Shown: positions 44,948-53,976, counted from the first letter of the stretch. The stretch is 64,000 bases of DNA from Spirosoma endbachense (GCF_010233585.1 NZ_CP045997.1:4095715-4159714); one strand, 5' to 3'. Translations and numbers: made by a program. Notes: generated by a model not told the origin, from the letters alone.

Positions 44948-46083
44948 TAGAGTTTAAACAAACTTGGTTTAGGCCAGAACAGGACTTAACTCATAAAGGG
45001 GATTCAGCAACTGCTCAATCCAACTCTTGGCAAACGAATGACTCTGGCTGAGTTCCTCAAAAATGGCTTTGATTTGTACCTGTAAACTGGTGACCGAATC
45101 AATCAAGCCCACTTGTGACAAGCGGTAGCGAATAGATTTCCAGATACGCTCAATGGGATTCAGATTAGGCGAATAGGGAGGCAAGGCCACCAAATAAATA
45201 CCTAACTGCCAGGCAAAACGCTGGACTTGCTGATCCAGATGAGACCGGGCATTATCCCAAATGAGCACAATCCGATGAGCGGTCGGATTGACGGTACGAA
45301 CCGATTGAAGCATGGTTTTGATGGTGTCCGCTTTGCCATTGACCATGAATTCAACAATGCTTTGGCCTTGCAGGGCATAGAAGCCAAACGTGGACTGACT
45401 CACCCGGTTGGTATTAACCGAGCGATGTTTACCCGGCCATAAACTCCACAATCGAGCGCGATTCTGGTGAAGTTGCGGGGCAAATTCATCGGCAAAGCCA
45501 AAGGCCAACTGGCTCAGCGACTCAGCCCGCAAGGTCAGCCCATCCACCGTAGCTCGTAACCGTTGTTGGAGTTGCTCTTGAGCCAGCGGACTTTGGCGGT
45601 AATCCCGAGGTTGGGGCTTGTAGTAGTATAAGTTCATGCGTTTGAGGAGTTGGCGAAGGCCTTGGTGGGAGTAGCTGAAGTGGAAGCTATCCTGGACAAG
45701 TTGGGCGATGCGGGCCAAGGTCCAGAAGTCTTGTTGGCTCAGTAAGTGGCGCAGGTGCTCTTGTTGGCTGACATCCAGTCGGCACCTAGCTCCGCCTGTC
45801 TGTCCTTGGCGATTGGTCAGTCCAGCTTCTTTTTTTTATCGCTCCGGCGACCCGGTCCAGTTGGCTAGCCATTCATACAAAGTGGGTTGGCTGACTCCTG
45901 TCAGTTGAGCAGTTTGTTCGACGGATTGCCCTTGATGGATCAGTTTAAGGGCGAGGGCTTTGAAATCGTCGCTGTATTGGCTCCGATTATTCATAAAGGT
46001 TTGCAACCGAGCGGGTTCATCGACTTGAGGCATACCATAGTATTTTTAGTAGAATCAAATTAACCAAGTTTCCTTAACATCTA
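44948..46083 (-). mobile_element. IS630-family insertion sequence (1136 bp) with TA target duplication
   Basis: Ends read inward TAGAGTTTAAACAAACTTGG on the left and TAGATGTTAAGGAAACTTGG on the right, an imperfect terminal inverted repeat of about 24 bp. TA flanks both sides (44946-44947 and 46084-46085), the normal IS630/mariner target. The boundaries are confirmed by the host gene: deleting the element plus one TA restores an open, repeat-like coding frame across the junction. The transposase is carried on the minus strand. Confidence 0.88.
44969..46033 (-). pseudogene. IS630-family transposase with an in-frame TAA
   Basis: The first part (45836-46033, 65 residues) is a helix-turn-helix domain (FKALALKLIHQGQSVEQTAQLTGVSQPTLYEWLANW). 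After the codon CGA comes TAA (45836-45838), directly followed by six A's. The same frame then continues KKEAGLTNRQGQTGGAR and HLLSQQDFWTLARIAQLV into the catalytic domain (TTG at 45718 onwards). That domain has the DDE residues in GFADEFAPQ, IWDNARSH and NLNPIERIWK. Since both halves share one frame, a -1/+1 programmed shift would not join them; this copy seems inactivated by a stop, unless the catalytic half is made separately. Confidence 0.85.
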
Positions 46084-47092
46084 TAAATGCAGTACGTAAG
46101 GAGGTGGGGATAGCGTAGTAATCAACTCATTGACCACTGAAAAGGAGATAGGTTGGCTACTCTGGCCATTATATTGGGGCGCAAAGCTAACCAGATAATT
46201 ACTTTTTGCCTCATCCAGTGCCTGGCAGTTAAGAGTGTTAATGATAGTAATGGCAAAGTCGCCTGACAGAATTTGCAGGGCTAATGCGACTGAGCTATCT
46301 CCAGTACAATTGCCCACGGTACAGCTAGCTGATAGCGTATAGCTGCCTGGCCTGGGTGGGAAAAGCTATATATATTGCCAGTTGCCAAACCTTCTCCTCC
46401 TTGTGGTAGCCAATTAACGGTTCCAGAGCACCCTGAAGCTGTTACAGATATAGGCTGCTAGGTCGTAATTAGTGCGTTAGGCTCTAGCATAGGAGCGCTG
46501 GTGCAAGGCGTAACAAAGTGTTGCTGATTAGAAAAAGGAGATCCCATAAACCCGCCATCGATGGCCTGAACACCCCAATAGTAAGTCTGGTTAGGGAGTA
46601 AGCCAGTCAAACCATAGCTCGTTGACTGGCTATTACCCAAACGAACTACCCGTCGAAAACCAGTACTTTTATCTGCCAGCGAACTTATTATATTTTGGTC
46701 ACCCGTAGAGATGTGTACATACAGATTGTATTGTAGGCCATCCTGTAGCGTTAGATTATCAGTGGGTTTGCTCCAGGAGAATGTTACCGTCTTTCCATCT
46801 GACGAGAAAGTGTTTGTTAAATTGGTGGACGCTGTAGGGGGCGTATTGCTTGATAGAGTTTGATTATGATAAAGTTTGCCACTGAGCAGCAAATCGAGTC
46901 GTCCATCATTGTCATAATCGCCCCAAGCTGCTGAGCTAAAATTTAAAGCAGGTGGGTCAGAAATTAAAGTAGTAGTTTCAACAAATAACTATGACTGTGC
47001 AACAGTGAAGCTACAATTGAAAGAATGGAAAAGATGACAAATAGTAGGCACCAAATGTGTTGCCCGAATAGACAACAAAAAGATTGATTCAT

Positions 47093-47623
47093 AGTAGTAC
47101 GCTATATAAGTGGTAGAGGATCATTCATTAACACTAATCCATTAGATAGCATCAAACTTGATCAATGTGGTGGAACTTTTCTCGTACTAATACAAGTATA
47201 AGGTTATTTAATCTTAACATACTTGTTGAATCTCATTTTGGCGAAGTGTTGCTGGAGAAATTAGGCAAGCTTCCTTCCCTTAGCTATTGACCAGGTAGTG
47301 ATTAAGCGAGCAAAAACAAAAAAAACACCCAATCTCATCAAAATCCGGACGTTCGTAACAATACCCCTGCTTTTTAGGCAGTTTTACCCTAAAGGCTTAG
47401 ACTCCAGCAACCGGGTGCAATCGCTCGAATAAGTTCTTGCTCAGAAGTTTAGCCCCGTCAGGTATTCATTTTGTCAGCCCTGAACGTATGCCAGGTTTGT
47501 CAGCAAGAGGTCTTATGAACAAGACTACATTCAGCCACTAGACTTTGTGGCCTTTCACTAAATTCAGCTTTTCTCTACTAGTCGTTTTGGTAATTTGTCG
47601 GGCTGATCCGTCTCGCCTACCTC
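47093..47623. other. Intergenic stretch, no gene seen
   Basis: About 530 bp upstream of the DUF4468 gene with no convincing frame on either strand. It may contain degraded sequence of the decay zone and the promoters of both flanking genes. Confidence 0.45.
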
Positions 47624-48241
47624 ATGAAAACAGTCTTGATTTTACTCTGTCTACCTATTTATTTTCCTGGCTATAGCCAGTTGAACCCTGGCCCGGTAAA
47701 AATGCCGATCGATAGTACATCAGGGCATATTCAGTTTCAGCAAGTCGTCTTTCTGGAACCAGATATGAATACGGAGGCAATCATTTGGAAAGCCAAAGTC
47801 TGGGTCGACATAACTTACCCAAGCACAAAGAATCCCATCCAGCAGTATAATTCCAAATCGGGCATCCTCGTTGTAAAAACCCAATTCCCGGTAACCCGAA
47901 CCAGTTATTACCTGGATCAACCAACAACAGAGACTATAACTGTTTACCACACAGTAACCATTGAAGCCAAGCCAGGGCGATACCGGGTAACACTATCCAA
48001 CTACGAAATGGGGGTTGATGGACAACGGACAATCCTGGCCGCCAACCGGGGTACAATGGATCGGGAAGAATATATAGCCATGGTGCGTAAGCAAGCCAGA
48101 GGTACGAGCACGGAGCAGGCTTTTATAAAATCGGTGGTAAAGAATCCCGATTCGGCCATAACCTCAGAAAGGCTATTTATGGCCGATGTCAAACAGCAGA
48201 GCTTAACGCTTCTGAAGATGCTCAAGCGGCATATGCTCTGA
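47624..48241 (+). CDS. DUF4468 (TBP-like fold) domain-containing exported protein
   Basis: A 205-residue protein: signal peptide (1-18, MKTVLILLCLPIYFPGYSQ), then a DUF4468-like domain at about 30-130 with STSGHIQFQQVVFLEPDMNTEAIIWKAKVWV, QYNSKSGILVVKTQF and KPGRYRVTLSNYEM. The C-terminal 70 residues are helical (TMDREEYIAMVRKQARG, TSERLFMADVKQQSLTLLKMLKRHM). This family is common in Bacteroidota as small exported proteins; function unknown. It appears intact inside the decay zone. Confidence 0.8.
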   Translation: MKTVLILLCLPIYFPGYSQLNPGPVKMPIDSTSGHIQFQQVVFLEPDMNTEAIIWKAKVWVDITYPSTKNPIQQYNSKSGILVVKTQFPVTRTSYYLDQPTTETITVYHTVTIEAKPGRYRVTLSNYEMGVDGQRTILAANRGTMDREEYIAMVRKQARGTSTEQAFIKSVVKNPDSAITSERLFMADVKQQSLTLLKMLKRHML

Positions 48242-48302
48242 CCAATCGAGCGTTTTGGGTATGCTACATCCAAACTGTTGGCTCTTACGCACTTTGTGTG
48301 GT

Positions 48303-48628
48303 TCACCACCGATAAAGTACTCGTTGACGCAGTAAGTCGAGGTTGGCTCGCCCGTACATCTGCCGTTTGATCAGTTTAAGTCTGGTTACCTGCCCTTCGG
48401 TTTGTCCGCGCCACGGTGGCCTTCGGCGTTCCGATGAAGCCGAAGGCCACCGTGGCGCGGACAAACTGCTGGAGTAACATGGCCTAACAAGTTTGGCAAC
48501 GGCCTAACCAATCGTTTAATAATTCTGCTTGACGAGCTCGAACCATGGCCGCAAAGTCCTTCACTAAATCAGAGACCTGATCAATAATCGAGTCCTGACA
48601 AACATAGCGATCAGCCGCTTTCAGTCAG
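48303..48628 (-). pseudogene. ISL3-family transposase remnant (C-terminal part)
   Basis: Minus-strand translation gives ADRYVCQDSIIDQVSDLVKDFA then MVRARQAELLNDWLGRCQT, a stop, then after the inverted duplication GQTEGQVTRLKLIKRQMYGR followed by ANLDLLRQRVLYRW. The last block is the strongly conserved C-terminus of ISL3-family transposases. Between the two parts the expected region ending WSNGQ has been replaced by a perfect inverted duplication (48400-48466) that puts GQTEG into another frame. No intact IS ends were recognised. Confidence 0.8.
48400..48466. repeat. Perfect 28-bp inverted repeat inside the ISL3 remnant
   Basis: Arms at 48400-48427 and 48439-48466 are exact reverse complements (GTTTGTCCGCGCCACGGTGG... 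and its complement) with an 11-base loop. The arm is transposase-coding at its outer end (codons for GQT), so it seems to have arisen by inverted duplication of a piece of the transposase gene. There is no T-tract, so it is not a standard terminator. Confidence 0.85.
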
Positions 48629-49413
48629 CCTAGAGTGGGCACATTAAGAAAATTCCGGCCCGATCAGGCCACTTCCCAGGAAATTGCTTCGGCTTTGGTT
48701 GGCGCGGAAGGGTTGACCGGACAGGATCCACAGGAATACTTGCGCAGAACTCTGTACATGCTTTCGCCTGTGTATTATTAATTCAATGCGGTTGATCCAT
48801 TTGAAGTCGAATGGACCAAACAAGGTTGGGCTGGATCGGGGATAAGATAACAACAGCTAGACATAAACAAGCGGGCGCTGAGCTTGAAAGAGCAACAGGC
48901 AAAAAACGCGACTGGACACGGGGCGCTTAGTTCGTGGAATGTGACCACCTCGCCACAAAATGTTGGTACTAAAAATCGCAGGGTCTATCGGGGCCAGTAC
49001 CAGTTACTGTTGTTGACAGCAACATGAGCCCGGCGCAAAAACCCGGCTTCAATTCCCATTTGGGGGTTAATAGCTCGCTTATCATTAATGAGATAATGGA
49101 GGGCTTCCGGGCGCTCGTCGGGTGAAGAACAAAGATACTGGCGAAGCTGGTTGGGAAACGAATCGGCTTGCAACGCTTATCTGACCATTCCCAATCAGGC
49201 AGGTGGATGGGATATGCGTAAAACGAATTTTTCCGGCCTGAACGTGCGAATTGTTAAAGTGGGCGATTTGTATTTTGATGATAGTCGGTCAACGGCAGGT
49301 GAGCAGGCTCCCGATCTTGATCGAGACACCGAACCGGTTCTTTTATCGAATCAGGCAGACAGATTCTTAACGATTGACGGAGATTGGGTTGTTCGATTCG
49401 GGAAAACTACGGA
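48629..49413. other. Degraded stretch with short coding-like fragments
   Basis: No intact gene. Coding-looking pieces on the plus strand include DQATSQEIASALVGAEGLTG continuing to YLRRTLYMLSPVYY (about 48665-48780) and LDINKRALSLKEQQAKNATG continuing to RRVYRGQYQLL (about 48855-49020). A minus-strand 62-codon frame lies at 48985-49173 and a plus-strand frame from 49151. None could be matched to a family; they look like remains of one or more broken genes. This is also where a LytTR response regulator would be expected after the LytS-type kinase, but none is present. Confidence 0.4.
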
Positions 49414-50511
49414 TCACGCCAGAGTTGCTATCAGGCTCAGAGTCACTACAAACTGCCCATGCTCTTCTTGTATTGTCGGGGCCGGTTGCTTGAGCATCTC
49501 ATACTTTCTCAGAATATTATCAAGCCCCACCCCATTGGATAAGACCCGGACGGTTTTGCGCTGTATGTTATTACGCACTTGTAATTGGGGGCCGTCAAGG
49601 GTCAGGATATCAATCTGAAGGGGCTGGTCGGGAAGCACAATATTATGCTTGACGGCGTTTTCGACCAATAATTGTAACGTTAGGGGAGGTAGTTGGAACC
49701 GCTGGTAGTCGCGGTTGATGGTGACCGATAAGTTCAGTCCCGAGCCATGCCGGGTTTTCAACAGGCTGAAATACGAATGAATAAAGTCCAGTTCGGAATC
49801 CAGATCGGTCAGATGGTGGTCATTGGAGCGGAGCAGGTAGCGGTAAACCGTACTCAGTTCTTCGAGAAACTTTCGGGCCTGGGGTGGATCGTCTTCGATC
49901 AGTGAATCCAATACATTGAGGCTATTAAAGAGGAAATGTGGATTCACCTGCTGCTTAAGCGCATCCAGCTGGCTTTGTAGATTCTCGGCTCGTAACTCCT
50001 CTTTTTCTTGTTCCACTCGTTTGAGCTGGCGCTGATAAAGGGATGAATCACGAGCAAAAAACAAGGTTTCATACAGGGCCTGAAAGACGCTAAAGTTGAC
50101 GGCACCCTTCAATAGGTGAAACCCATAAAAACTCAGGTTAAGGCTCATGCCATTAAGGGTGACGCTGGCCGTATGTGTTGCGGGCTGGTATCCCAGCAGG
50201 CTCCCCTGAGCGATCCAATGCCGAAGTGCTCCTACGAGCCAGCTTAGTAGCGTAGTGGCCACACTACCGGCCAAAAAGGTGTAGCCCCACCGTTTTGCCC
50301 GCTGCCATTTTTGCGAGTATTGGGCCCGGAAATAAAAAATGATGGCCCTGATCAGCTGCCAGGTAACAGTAAAGTAAACAAAGTTAATGACAATCCAGGT
50401 CAGGCTTTCCTTGGTCAGGGGTTTCTGGTGCCAGCCATAGATAAAAAAGTTAAGGAAGACCAACAACGGAATACCAATGAGTCGTACCCATTTATCATTA
50501 ATTGTTTTCAA
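49414..50511 (-). CDS. LytS/AlgZ-type sensor histidine kinase (His_kinase family)
   Basis: About 365 residues. The N-terminal half has several transmembrane segments (LIGIPLLVFLNFFIYGW, LTWIVINFVYFTVTWQLI, YTFLAGSVATTLLSWLVG and more), then a coiled coil (RVEQEKEELRAENLQSQLDALK). The His_kinase box QVNPHFLFNSLNVLDSLI follows, with LPPLTLQLLVENAVKHNI (N-box) and a short ATPase domain ending VTLSLIATLA. I prefer a TTG start giving M-KTINDKWVRLIGIP, which matches how family members begin; an ATG 24 codons upstream (50583) also keeps the frame open. These kinases nearly always pair with a LytTR response regulator next door; here the expected site is degraded sequence, so it is an orphan. Confidence 0.87.
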   Translation of the reverse strand: MKTINDKWVRLIGIPLLVFLNFFIYGWHQKPLTKESLTWIVINFVYFTVTWQLIRAIIFYFRAQYSQKWQRAKRWGYTFLAGSVATTLLSWLVGALRHWIAQGSLLGYQPATHTASVTLNGMSLNLSFYGFHLLKGAVNFSVFQALYETLFFARDSSLYQRQLKRVEQEKEELRAENLQSQLDALKQQVNPHFLFNSLNVLDSLIEDDPPQARKFLEELSTVYRYLLRSNDHHLTDLDSELDFIHSYFSLLKTRHGSGLNLSVTINRDYQRFQLPPLTLQLLVENAVKHNIVLPDQPLQIDILTLDGPQLQVRNNIQRKTVRVLSNGVGLDNILRKYEMLKQPAPTIQEEHGQFVVTLSLIATLA

Positions 50512-50789
50512 GCATAAGTGAATTAAGGGCCCTACGTGTACAAATATAGCCAATCCATGAATTGCATGGAGTAACCAAACCATGCAGGGCGATCCGTCCC
50601 ATTCACGGGGTGATTAATCGTATCGGTCCAGGGTTGCCCATCAATCAGGCTCGCTGGTCAATGCCGGACATCGTGAACAGTACCGATTTCAAATCAGACC
50701 TGTTCCGATCAATCATACAGCGTGGTTTACCCCGCTTAAACCGGTCTCCGTTCAACCGTGGACGGCTTTTCCCTGTTCCCTATTCTTAC

Positions 50790-50827
50790 TGTCCACAAGT
50801 GTACGCCAACTGTCCGTTTATGGACAG
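50790..50827. promoter_or_regulatory. Shared 38-bp activator-site element, copy 3
   Basis: TGTCCACAA at 50790 and TGTCC at 50811 (21 bp apart); the second belongs to the palindrome TGTCC-GTTTAT-GGACA (50811-50826). It ends 63 bp before the -24 box of the second PadR/permease cassette, the same distance as in cassette 1. Confidence 0.7.
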
Positions 50828-50889
50828 CCATTACTCAACTATTCAGGACAATTAGGGCCTCATGAAGCCCAATCGCTGTATCACCTAAA

Positions 50890-50905
50890 TTGGCACTGGA
50901 TTTGT
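50890..50905 (+). promoter_or_regulatory. Putative sigma-54 (-24/-12) promoter of the second PadR/permease cassette
   Basis: TTGGCAC-TGGAT-TTGT, identical to the promoter at 29869 and embedded in a roughly 35-bp block that is nearly unchanged between the cassettes. The start codon is 40 bp downstream. Confidence 0.6.
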
Positions 50906-50944
50906 TTTGCTTTATTATAACTAACTGCTTTGAGCACCAATCCG

Positions 50945-51283
50945 ATGAAAAGAAGCTTTCATGGGGGGTTTGAAGAGGTGGTCCTGCTGGTATTGGCTGC
51001 TTGCAGGGAAGAAGCCTATGGCGTCCTTATCTGGAAAATGCTTCAGCAGCAGACCAGTCGGAGAATCACCATCAGTGCCGTTCATGCTCCCTTGTACCGA
51101 CTCGTAGAAAAAGGCTATCGATCCTCGCAGCAGGGTGTAGCTACTGCCGAGCGGGGTGGCAGGCGAAAGCGATTCTTTTTACTAACGGCTTTGGGTAATA
51201 AAGCCCTGCTTGAGATTCTGGCCATGCGTCAGCAGTTGTGGCAGGCAATGCCGGATGGCAAACTTCAATTGATTGGTCAATAA
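50945..51283 (+). CDS. PadR family transcriptional regulator, cassette 2
   Basis: A 112-residue PadR winged-helix protein from the ATG giving MKRSFHGGFEEVVLLVLAAC; an upstream start five codons earlier is less likely given the paralogue's start. It is highly similar to the protein at 29925 across the whole length (same SAVHA.LYRL and RGGRRKRFF blocks). Differences are concentrated in the recognition region (ATLYRLEEKGYLSSQ in cassette 1, APLYRLVEKGYRSSQ here), including a proline in the helix, so DNA specificity or function could have diverged. 20 bp upstream of its permease. Confidence 0.9.
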   Translation: MKRSFHGGFEEVVLLVLAACREEAYGVLIWKMLQQQTSRRITISAVHAPLYRLVEKGYRSSQQGVATAERGGRRKRFFLLTALGNKALLEILAMRQQLWQAMPDGKLQLIGQ

Positions 51284-51303
51284 CCCAGCTTCCGTCTCAA
51301 CCA

Positions 51304-53955
51304 ATGGCTACCAACAAAGAACAGACTGAGCCGCCCCGCTGGGCTGATCGCCTTTTGGAATGGTTCGTTTCGCCCTATCTGGTGGAAGATGTGCAGGGTG
51401 ACTTACAGGAGATTTTCTATAAACGTGTCGCTCAGGTAGGGATTTCGCAAGCCCGGCGTGAGTACGGCTGGGCGGTCCTGCATTACCTAAACCCCTTCTT
51501 TGCCAAACCACACCACCGGACTGGCAACCTAACCCCGTATCCTCAATTTTCATCACTCCATCCCGCTATGATTCGTAACTATTTGACTATCGCCGGGCGT
51601 AACCTGGTTAAGAATCGGGCCTATTCGGTCATCAACATTTTGGGCCTTGCGGTTGGCATGGCTGTCGCCATCTTGATTGGCCTTTGGGTCAATGATGAAT
51701 GGTCAGCGAATAAGCATCACCTCAATTACCAGACGCTTTATCAGCTCAAAATGAATCAAACCATCGATGGGTATCGCAGCACGGGGGACGCCTTGCCTTT
51801 TCCAATAGGTCCGGAATTAAAAGCAAAGTACCCTGATTTTAAGGCGGTCGCCATGTGTGATTGGGGCAGCACCCATTCCCTGATCGTGGGGAATCATAGA
51901 TTCTTAAAAAGTGGCCGCTACATTGGCCCCGACGCCATAACCATGTTTTCCTTAAAGGTACTTAAGGGGGATCAAGAACCGCTAAACGAACCCTACTCAA
52001 TCGTTCTAACCGATCAGGCCGCTCAAACACTTTTTGGGCAACAAGAGCCCATTGGCCAGCTAGTTAAACTGGATAATCAAACCAATCTAAAAGTAACGGC
52101 AATCGTTGCCAAACAACCCCATAATGCTTCCCTACAATTTGATTACCTGCTGCCCTGGGACTTACAGTTAGCTCTCGACAAAGGGCTGAGAGCGTACGTG
52201 ACAAATTGGGATAATAGCTCCTGGGCCTGCTATGTCCAGCTAAAGGAAGGCATCCGCCCAGAAAATACCAATGCGAAACTAAAGGACCTGCTCGTAAACC
52301 ATTTAGCGAATGACCCCAACACCAAAAAAATAAGAAAGCCTGAAGTATTTCTGTTTCCAATGGAAAAGTGGCGGCTTTATTCAAATTTCTCCAATGGAGA
52401 AAACACCGGCGGTTTTATCCAGTATGTGCGATTGTTTAGTCTGTTTGGATTCTTTATTGTAGTTATCGCCTGCATCAATTTTATGAACCTCAGCACGGCT
52501 CGTTCACAAAAACGGGCTAAAGAAGTGGGGGTTCGAAAAGCGGTCGGATCGGGCCGACAGCAACTGATTGGGCAGTTTTTGAGTGAATCCATTTTGATGG
52601 CTAGTCTGGCTCTGGTGCTGGCACTCGGCCTGGTCGGTGTTGGGCTCCCTTTTTTCAATACGCTAACTGAAAAGCAACTGGTATTCCCGCTCGATAATCA
52701 TTTCTTTTGGGGTATATTACTCCTATTTACTGTCTTTACCGGCGTTTTAGCGGGCAGCTATCCCGCCCTGTATTTATCGTCATTCAAACCCGTGACCATT
52801 CTTAAAGGAAGCGTTTTCATTGGGAAGCAGGCCGCTTTACCGCGAAAGATTCTGGTGATTACTCAATTTACCTGTTCGATGGTGCTGATGATCGGGAGCA
52901 TTGTCGTTTATCAGCAAATACAACACGGCAAGAACCGTCCGATTGGTTTTACCAAAAGCGGCCTTATTTCGGTTAGTGCTTCCCCTGATTTACTGACCAA
53001 CTTTAACCCCTTACGGACTGACCTATTGGCTTCCGGAGCCGTGTCTTACATTAGTCAATCGAACACCCCCCCAACCGCTCTCTGGAGTAGTCAGAGCGGC
53101 TGGGAATGGAGTGGATCGAGGCCTGAAGACAAAGCCGTCTCCTTTAAAACCATTGCGACCACGTATGACTACCTTAAAACGATGGGTATTCAGTTCAAGG
53201 CCGGCCGTGATTTTTCCCGAGCCTTTGCCACAGATTCCTCGGGCGTGCTCCTCAACGAAGCTGCCGCCAAGCGAATGGGCCTCAAAGAGCCTCTAGGCGA
53301 GCGGTTAAAATGGGATGGCCAGGAGCGCAGGGTGGTCGGTATAATCCCTGACATCTTGATGGAATCGCCATTTCATCGCGTCTCTCCAATGATCATCGTT
53401 TTTTACAAAGACTGGGTGAATGTACTCTGCCTACGAATCAATCCTGCTCTGTCCCCTTCGGCAGCTCTTGCTAAAATGGGCCCCATTTTTGATAAATATA
53501 ATCCGGGTTATCCCTTCGATTATAAATTTGCGGATACGGAGTACGCCAAAAAATTCAACTATGAAGAACTCATTGGTAATTTTTCAGTCATTGTGACGGT
53601 ATTGACCTTATTAATTACGTGCTTAGGTCTGTTTGGTTTGGCATCCTTCCTGGCTGAACAACGGACTAAAGAGATAGGGATTCGAAAAGTCCTGGGGGCC
53701 AGCGTAGCCAACATATGGGGTATTCTCTCCAAAGACTTCCTTCAATTAGTGCTTATATCGTGTCTGGTCGCATCTCCGATTGCCTATTACGCGTTAGGTC
53801 AATGGCTAAAAGCATATTCGTATAAGATTCAACTTGAGGTTAGTGTATTTATTTTAGTTCTCTTGCTGGCTTTACTGATTACGTTACTAACCATTAGTTA
53901 CCAGAGCATCAAGGCCGCCCTGATGAATCCGGTCAAGAGCCTACGAAGCGAATAA
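51304..53955 (+). CDS. Permease prefix domain 2-containing ABC transporter permease (MacB/FtsX type), cassette 2
   Basis: An 883-residue protein from the ATG giving MATNKEQTEPPRWADRLLEW; a frame upstream overlaps the PadR gene and is not needed. Prefix domain at about 10-75, MacB core starting MIRNYLTIAGRNLVKNRAYSVINILGLAVGM, FtsX units at about 370-500 (KEVGVRKAVGSGRQQLIGQFLSES) and 750-883 (KEIGIRKVLGASVANIW). The prefix domain is almost the same as in cassette 1, but the periplasmic core is strongly diverged, so the two probably handle different cargo or partners. No ATPase gene adjacent. Confidence 0.92.
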   Translation: MATNKEQTEPPRWADRLLEWFVSPYLVEDVQGDLQEIFYKRVAQVGISQARREYGWAVLHYLNPFFAKPHHRTGNLTPYPQFSSLHPAMIRNYLTIAGRNLVKNRAYSVINILGLAVGMAVAILIGLWVNDEWSANKHHLNYQTLYQLKMNQTIDGYRSTGDALPFPIGPELKAKYPDFKAVAMCDWGSTHSLIVGNHRFLKSGRYIGPDAITMFSLKVLKGDQEPLNEPYSIVLTDQAAQTLFGQQEPIGQLVKLDNQTNLKVTAIVAKQPHNASLQFDYLLPWDLQLALDKGLRAYVTNWDNSSWACYVQLKEGIRPENTNAKLKDLLVNHLANDPNTKKIRKPEVFLFPMEKWRLYSNFSNGENTGGFIQYVRLFSLFGFFIVVIACINFMNLSTARSQKRAKEVGVRKAVGSGRQQLIGQFLSESILMASLALVLALGLVGVGLPFFNTLTEKQLVFPLDNHFFWGILLLFTVFTGVLAGSYPALYLSSFKPVTILKGSVFIGKQAALPRKILVITQFTCSMVLMIGSIVVYQQIQHGKNRPIGFTKSGLISVSASPDLLTNFNPLRTDLLASGAVSYISQSNTPPTALWSSQSGWEWSGSRPEDKAVSFKTIATTYDYLKTMGIQFKAGRDFSRAFATDSSGVLLNEAAAKRMGLKEPLGERLKWDGQERRVVGIIPDILMESPFHRVSPMIIVFYKDWVNVLCLRINPALSPSAALAKMGPIFDKYNPGYPFDYKFADTEYAKKFNYEELIGNFSVIVTVLTLLITCLGLFGLASFLAEQRTKEIGIRKVLGASVANIWGILSKDFLQLVLISCLVASPIAYYALGQWLKAYSYKIQLEVSVFILVLLLALLITLLTISYQSIKAALMNPVKSLRSE

Positions 53956-53976
53956 GATTTACTCATCTTACGTCTG

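Larger units (their letters stand above)
44304..47092 (-). pseudogene. T9SS-secreted protein pseudogene interrupted by an IS630-family element
   Basis: Read from 47092 down: a signal-peptide-like start (MNQSFCCLFGQHIWCLLFVI), a frameshift and a TAG, then one FG-GAP/VCBS-like repeat (AAWGDYDNDGRLDLLLSG). An Fn3 domain follows (TVTFSWSKPTDN, then PNQTYYWGVQAIDGG), a TAG at 46458-46460, QPISVTASGCSGTVNWLPQGG, another frameshift near 46360, and repeats of about 95 residues each with ISFSVVN and YTDNP motifs. The gene ends with a T9SS type A sorting domain (LQVKVLGNPVEGKSVEVEI, then GLLLLQVNTATQRQQVKLLKP). The IS at 44948-46083 splits it; removing the IS and one TA restores VLHLYSDNPS in frame. 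The intact gene was probably a large multi-repeat surface protein. Confidence 0.8.

Noticed and set aside
45780..45845. Programmed ribosomal frameshift joining the two halves of the IS630 transposase at the A8 run
   Set aside because: Both halves are in the same reading frame with a TAA between them; a one-base shift at the A-run would move into the wrong frame.
49151..49618. Plus-strand frame of 155 codons
   Set aside because: Its second half is antisense to the end of the LytS-type kinase and its first half matches nothing I recognise; treated only as part of the degraded stretch.
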